Assembly: GCA_036874045.1 (NCBI GenBank)
Contig: CM072335.1
Span: forward strand, 11,614,001 to 11,678,000
DNA from: Cymodocea nodosa
Lineage: Eukaryota > Streptophyta > Magnoliopsida > Alismatales > Cymodoceaceae
Direction: 5' to 3'
DNA: 64,000 nt
A program made the translations under genes and the position numbers. Under the pieces are notes generated by a model, which saw only the letters and a list, made by a program, of their open reading frames with translations, had not been told where the DNA came from and did not search any database. Shown in pieces: positions 57,875 to 64,000 of the stretch. The first letter of the stretch is position 1. Each line of letters starts with the position of its first letter.

Positions 57875-59855
57875 TGTTTGGTTTTTCCCAGCACTACACT
57901 GGAAAAACTTGGATTTGTTACTTCTATTTTTACTTAGTTAATTTATCTTTATGCCTATTCTTTCTTTTAGAAGTAAACAAACAACCTTTATTACAATTTA
58001 GATATTAATTCCAATTTGTACTTTAACTGCAAGTGTATAGTGTCTATTGTATCAGTGTGCAAGTACAGGTCGATCCCATAGGGAATTGTTGACGAATTTA
58101 AGAAATGTTTGATTGTGAACAATTCAAATTTATATTCAATAAGCACTCCGTTGAGTTAACTATAACTCAACGGACTAAGTTCGTTGAGTTATGGCAAACT
58201 CAACGGACTATCCTCGTGGACTTAAGTTAACTCTATGAGCCTGTCTCTTCTTTATAATATTGTTGTTTACAAAGAAATTCGGCCAACCATTGGGCGATTC
58301 CACAGATTGTAAATAACATCAATTAAGCTTTTTAATGCTAGTTAGCATTGGATTTATCATTAAGCAATACTAACATTCAGATGATTCAAACAGTTACCAT
58401 TAAAATCTTTAAGTTTTTTGTACGAACCAATTGCAGTAAACTATAAAATTAAAACTAACATAAAACAATCATAAAACTGATATAGATAACATTAATCACG
58501 ATACAACACAAACAATACAACACTCAAATACAACATACAAACAAAGATAAATTGTTTTTGGTATTTTTGTTTTGATGTGAACATGGAAATGAGCGAAAGG
58601 TAAAATGTAAAGTGATCTCACTTGACAGTAAATACTTCCGACACTACTTGCAACACGATTACACCACTGAAAATTAAACCACTTACAATTCTGTCTCCTC
58701 TCCCTATAGAATCGCGAGTCCAGAATTGCAAGATGATCTCCTCTTCAGCATACAAGCATCAACCCGAAGCCAAGGCTAAAAGCTTTACGATCTCCTGAAA
58801 TATGAGTTGGCGCTTGGTGAAAATGTCTTCCCTTCTCATGATGCGATCACTCCTCACAATGATTGTCAGGCACTGTGTTTGGCTCGGAATCGACCCGACA
58901 TCAGGCAAGTATCCTCACAGACCTTTGATGATTGGTGATTATGATGGTGATAACGATGGTTGGTGTGATACTTCGGAGAATCATCGATTCTGTCTGCAGA
59001 AAGCTCGGTGCTCCTCCTCTGTATACACTGGCCGTCCATCGATCACACCTTCTTCTTTTTTTCTTCTTTTCTTTTATATTTCTTCAGTAGTAACTGCTTC
59101 TGCTTGAATGATCGGTTGGATTTCCTTCCTTCAAATCAACAACTTTGCTTCCTTCTCCATGCACGATTGAATTCCTACGTGATACGTGCAAATGTGGTTT
59201 TCCCTTCCAACTGTTTGTTCCTGCAACTGCTACAATGGCATTTTAGAAAATAACTATAAAATACATGCAATAAAGAAATAAGCCGCTAACCTAACACGTT
59301 ACCTTAGTGTATATTTTTGTAACTCAACGCGTACAGTTATGCTAACTTAACGAGTTATAACTTAAGTAAATCTACTAGCTCTCGACACGTGTCAGTAGCA
59401 ATTTAAACATAAAATAACATTTCGGAAAGTTACAAGTATAACTATTCGATGCTCAGATGCATTTCCGGATAGTTACAGCTAACTCACCGAAAATTCACTT
59501 AAGACATTCATTCTGGTTTCGACACGTGTACATCTGGAAATAATAAAATATTCTCTCTAAACATAACTGTTCGGCAATTTAAACATAACTATCCAATACA
59601 TATTCGGTCTGTTAAACATAACTGTCAGAAATATCAGAAAATTCGAATACTTAAGAATTTCACAGCCTGCAACTTACCGACAGTTCATAAATGTACTAAA
59701 TTAACATTAATTCCCCAAAATTAAGTAGATTCTTCAATTAAAGCATATAATAGTGCAATTATAACATAATGGCTTAATTCTCATATGATAAGCTAAATAT
59801 TATGCAATTAACCATCATTTAACCATTAATAATATGCACTTTTTCATTCTAAACA
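57875..59855 (-). repeat. 5' LTR of Athila-like element 2
   Basis: 1981 bp. TATA-like TATAAAAG on the minus strand at 59071-59078. Two inverted AACTCAACGGA modules at 58148-58215. Confidence 0.95.
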
Positions 59856-61623
59856 AGTGCCAACTATATTTTTGTTACTTATGTATATGCTATTACAAAG
59901 ATTTTAATAGGAAAATACATAGAAAGTATGCACTTTTTATTAAAGGAAAGTTATTAACATTCTATTAGAAAAATTAAGTCTTGCAGTTGCCTCTAATTTA
60001 ATTTACTATTTTGTTTTATTACTTTTTTATTTGCAATTACTTGAGTAATTAAGTCCGTTGGGGGATCTTAAATCCTAGTCACTTAAACCAATTGGTTTGG
60101 GATGTGCTTACTAAAAACTCATTTTGCAAGTAATTCAGATTATATTAAAAAAAAAATTTTACTTGTTCTCACTTGTCATTGAGTAACTAGTTATCTTTCC
60201 CTTAAGCAAGGGATTGTGATCACGTAAAAAGATGATATCGTGGGAGCTAATACATAAAATATATATATATATGAATATATAAAAAAAAAGGGGGGGCAAT
60301 GTACTCAAGCTTAATTTATTTTTCACAGTGTTATCGCAATCCTGCCATAATCTGTGCATATAATCTTTGTTATTCTTCCTTGATGTTATCTATTTTTTAC
60401 ACATAATATACGTTATTTATTTTCATAAGTTCGTGTACTTATTATTGAATTCTTTTAAAGTTCTTGAAAGTACATCTCTATGAATTATCTTTTGTAAACT
60501 GAATAAGATAAAAGAAAGAAAGTCTAAATTGTTAAATCTACTACTTATTTCTGTATTTGATTCATATTTAAAATATATATATATAGAGAGAGAGAGACTC
60601 AAATCTATTTAAGGCTTAGCATCCTTTTTAAGTAAGCTATTTGACCTTTTAAAGCCAAATCTACTTGGGGCTTGGCAACCCAGTTTAAGTACGCCATAGA
60701 TTCTTTAGACTACATTTATGTAGGGAGAGCAATTTCTTATATAATAATTCAACTCTTATGAACTATTATATGTTTTCATGAAAGAATCTGCATAATTTCA
60801 GGAAATTAACATTAATTAAGTACATTTCTAAACTAACGGTGAAATACAGGTTTTTTTTTAATTCTTAAGTATCTGAATTTTTTACAATTTCGGAAGACTA
60901 TATTATATGTATATCGGACAGTTATGTTTTAAACGTTCAATAGAATATTTTATTATTTCTTGAAGTACACGTGTCGAAGCCTAAATGTATATCTTAAGTG
61001 AATGTTCGGTATGTTATCTGGTAACTCTCCGAAATGCATTCGAGCGTCGGATAGTTAGGTTTATAAGTATCCAAAAATATCTGAATACCTTAAGTTAGAA
61101 TTATGCACGTGTTGAATTACATTGCATTATTATGTCTCAGTTGAAACTCGAACAGTTATGTTTAACCCTTCGACTTTCACACCTATCCATTCGAGAAACT
61201 CGAACAGTTAACTTAATATTCTTATATTTTTCTGAAAGACTTAATCTCTAATAATAACCATTCTCATTTGTCATATAGTTATGTGCTTTACTACTCACAA
61301 AACTCGAATAGTTATCATAAGTCTTCGAGTTTTCTCACTTTTCACTTAGCCCGAAGTTATTTTCTTTACACGAATAATTACGCTAAGTATTTTGCTTTTA
61401 TCGGTTGTAAAACTCATACAATTATTGTAAGCACTCGAGTTATTTATCAATAACGGATCTTATATTTATGATTTCAATGATTGAATCTATTTATCCATTT
61501 ATAAACTCAAAGAGTTATAAATGTTTTACTAACAACCTTTCGTGTTTCTACCTTGGTAAAACCCTAGCTTTACAATCTTTACTTCCACTTAGTTCTATAG
61601 TGCACAACGAAGATTAATCGACA
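59856..61623 (+). other. Copia B pol-to-ORF-X spacer, second piece
   Basis: Resumes the sequence cut at 45195 (AGTGC at 59856-59860). About 60720-61100 is clearly homologous, at roughly 75-80% by eye, to the first ~400 bp of the Athila LTR in sense orientation (landmarks TTAAGTACATTTCTAAACT, AATTCTTAAGTAT, CGGACAGTTATGTTT, GTACACGTGTCGAAGCC). A stretch at about 60211-60405 is missing from the second spacer copy. CGAACAGTTA / AACTCGAA motifs fill 61140-61520. No gene. Confidence 0.75.
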
Positions 61624-62550
61624 ATGTCAGGACATGGAAGAGGACGTGGTAGAATGACAAAAGTATAGAAAAGGGAGCTGAAACTTTAGAAAATACAAAG
61701 TGAAATCAACGACATCTACTCAAGGTACACTTTTACAAATGAAGTACTACATGAAATTAGAAAAGCTGTTCAAAAAGAGAAAAATTTTTGTTGGAAGTTT
61801 ATTCGCAATTATGCTGAAACACAATTTAGACTAAAATAGACTAAACTTTTCGCATTACAACTATGGAAACGAACTTTACAACCTAACCCTACGGTTGTTA
61901 CAAGTTCTGGACATGTACCAGAAAAATCGGTACAGTCTATCATTTACTATGGAAAGAAATGGGGACCAATGATAGAAAATGCAAACAGAGAATTAGAATC
62001 CTTGTATTTCCAACATTATTTTCCCACGGCTGTTTTAGATGACATTCAACAGTATATAGATGAACAGAAAACTACCATTAGGAAAATGGGCATTCGAAGT
62101 GAAGGACAAAAAGTTTATCAACTAAAAATGGCAAAGGTTGAGAGCTTAAAACTCTATATTCCATTATTACCACCTAGGCATCATGGTGAAGGACCATCAC
62201 GACCACAAGTGCCTTTAACAAGAGAAATTAAGAAAATTTTAGAACTTCCTGAACAACCAGAAACATTGTAGACATATAGTCAGAAAAAGAAAAAGACAAT
62301 AGAATATTTTGGACTAACTACAGATGTACAAGGAATATTGCAGCAAAAAGAAGAATCATTGAAAAATGGAAAATTATGTTCCATTGCAGAAGCTAGACAG
62401 ACGTTTGTGACAAGAATCCCAATAGATGTGACAAATATTGGATTACACGCATACACTCTAAGGTATTATGTCACATTAGTGCATAATGTATCTTTTAATA
62501 CAATGGAAATTCCAACTGGGATATTTAAAATTTGGATATTTAAGAATTAA
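61624..62550 (+). pseudogene. Copia B ORF-X, N-terminal part
   Basis: ATG at 61624 with a Gly/Arg basic head (MSGHGRGRGRMTKV) like family A. The region 61969-62271 aligns with copia A 28150-28330: NRELESLYFQHYFPTAVLDD and TIRKMGIRSEGQKVYQLKMA against KRLAELYRDYFFP and MGIRSKFDREYRMK. Stops are at 61666, 61687, 61837 and 62269. The C-terminal domain is not attached; it lies at 42413-43250. Sequence breaks into the second spacer copy near 62566. Confidence 0.7.
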
Positions 62551-62565
62551 AAGAAACCTATATTT

Positions 62566-64000
62566 CACTAATAGTTTTAGAAATTAATGTCTTTATTATT
62601 AAAAAAAAATGAAACAAAATATCTATTTTCGAATTACAGTTTTCTAGTAGTTAAGAATTTATGAAATTCTGATTTTTATTGAAGTTAATTTATTTAAGAA
62701 AAATTTAGAAAAGATTACTTAAGGAAAGTTAAATTGATTCAATGTGAGTGCCAACTGTATTTTTGTTACTTATGTATATGCGCTATTATAGAGATTTTAA
62801 CAAGAAAATACATAGAAAGTATGTACTTTTTATTAAAGGAAAGTTATTAACATTCTGTTAGAAAAATTAAGTCTTGCGGTTGCCTCTAATTTAATTTACT
62901 GTTTTGTTTTATTTCTTTTTTGTCTGCAATTACTTGGAGTGGTTAAGTCTGTTGGGGGATCATAAACCCTAGTCACTTAAATAAACTAGTTTGGGATGTG
63001 CTGACTGAAAACTCATTTTGCAAGTAATTCATATTATATTAAAAAAGTTTTACCTATTCTCACTTGCCATTGAGTAACTAGTTATCTTTCCCCTAAGCAA
63101 GGGATACCTTTTTACACATAATATACGTTATTTATTTTCTTAAGTTCATGTACTCATTATTGAATTCTTTTAAAGTTCCTAAAAGTACATCTCTATGAAT
63201 TATCTTTTGTAAACTGAATAAGATAAAAGCCAAAAAGTCTAAATTGTTAAATCTACTACTTATTTCTATATTTAATTCATATTTTAAAATATATATATAT
63301 ATATATCTATAGAGACTCAAATCTATTTAAGGCTTAGCATCCTTTTTAATTAAGCTATTTGACCTTTTAAAGCCCAATCTACTTGGGGCTTGGCAACCTA
63401 GTTTAAGTATGCCATAGATTCTTTAGACTACATTTATGTAGGGGAAGCAATTTCCCATATAATAATTCAACTCTTATGAACTATTATATGTTTTCATGAA
63501 AGAATCTGCATAATTTTAGGAAATTAACGTTAATTAAGTACATTTCTAAACTATCGGTGAAATACAGGTTTTTTTTTTAATTCTTAAGTATCCGAATTTT
63601 CTGTGATTTCGGAAGACTATATTGTATGTATATCGGACAGTTATGTTTTAAATGTTCAATAGAATATTTTATTATTTTCTGAAGTACACATGTCGAAGCC
63701 TAAATGAATATCTTAAGTGAATTTTCGGTAAGTTATCTGGTAACTCTCTGAAATGCATCCGAGCATCGGATAGATAGGTTTGTAAGTATCTGAAAATATC
63801 TGAACACCTTAATTTAGAATTATGCACGTGTTGAATTTCATTGCTTTATTATGTCTCAGTTGAAACTCTAACAATTACGTTTAAATCTTCAACTTTCACA
63901 CCTATCCATTCGAGAAACTCGAATAGTTAACTTAATATTCTTATATTTTTTTGAAAGGCTTAATCTCTGACAATAACTATTCTCATTTGTCGTATAGTTA
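62566..64000 (+). repeat. Second copy of the copia B spacer (runs off window)
   Basis: Repeats 45006-45195 plus 59856 onward at roughly 93% by eye, without the Athila insertion. The uninterrupted site GAGTGCCAACT is at about 62748-62758. Athila-LTR-like part at about 63440-63860. No gene. Confidence 0.85.

Larger units (their letters stand above)
45196..59855 (-). mobile_element. Athila-like Ty3/gypsy retrotransposon 2, complete, TSD AGTGC
   Basis: 14,660 bp bounded by TG...CA LTRs and AGTGC duplications (45191-45195, 59856-59860). The pre-insertion sequence is preserved in the duplicate spacer at about 62740-62770, which reads straight through one AGTGC. Sense order: 5' LTR, PBS, zinc-knuckle ORF, protease, RT, RNase H, integrase, ORF-X scar, Gag, F-box, 3' UTR, polypurine tract, 3' LTR. 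The two LTRs differ by roughly 5% by eye plus one extra ~35-bp motif copy in the right LTR. Confidence 0.96.

Noticed and set aside
60211..60405. Separate insertion in the copia B spacer
   Set aside because: It is present in one spacer copy and absent in the other, but I see no inverted ends or target duplication; a deletion in the second copy is equally likely.

Overview
This window is plant nuclear DNA made almost wholly of degenerate LTR retrotransposons and a decayed 5S rDNA array. It is AT-rich, has no bacterial-type gene organisation, and I find no intact ordinary host gene. The evidence for a plant is the primer-binding sites (tRNA-iMet-type and tRNA-Asp-type), Ty1/copia elements with Sirevirus traits, Ty3/gypsy elements of Athila type, a plant-type 5S rRNA gene in tandem, and a Tourist-like MITE. 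I cannot name the species; a eudicot is likely.

Layout, left to right. 1-12940: Athila-like element 1 (minus strand; 5' part missing). 12941-19411: truncated, internally deleted copy of copia family A (minus). 19412-31410: nearly complete copia A (plus), head-to-head with the former, 3' LTR cut short. 31411-36905: tandem 5S rDNA-derived repeats (about 507 bp unit, 5S on minus strand) with a MITE at 32056-33067. 36906-41664: copia family B fragment (minus) carrying a solo LTR of family A (36953-38564, TSD CTAAC). 41665-41853: 5S repeat fragment. 41854-45195: jumbled plus-strand copia B pieces (LTR, ORF-X, LTR, RT/RNase H, spacer). 45196-59855: complete Athila-like element 2 (minus, 14.66 kb, TSD AGTGC) nested in the copia B spacer. 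59861-64000: rest of that spacer, the start of copia B ORF-X, and a second copy of the spacer.

The unusual biology is in how the elements are built. The Athila elements carry three coding units downstream of pol: ORF-X (resembling the family annotated as putative plant transposon protein), a Gag capsid ORF displaced to the 3' side of pol, and an F-box protein ORF captured from a host gene. Each is preceded by short inverted motifs (AACTCAACGGA / TCCGTTGAGTT type) that also occur in the LTRs, which suggests several promoters in one element. A homologous ORF-X sits after pol in both copia families. The copia pol-to-ORF-X spacers contain sequence homologous to the Athila 3' UTR (a block of about 175 bp, near 90% identical by eye, with a perfect-looking splice donor) and to the Athila LTR start. 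This points to exchange of an expression module between Ty3/gypsy and Ty1/copia elements. In all three ORF-X families an in-frame stop lies at the same position.

All coding regions carry stops or frameshifts, so they are annotated as pseudogenes. Identity figures are by-eye estimates from the sequence. No alignment program or database was run.
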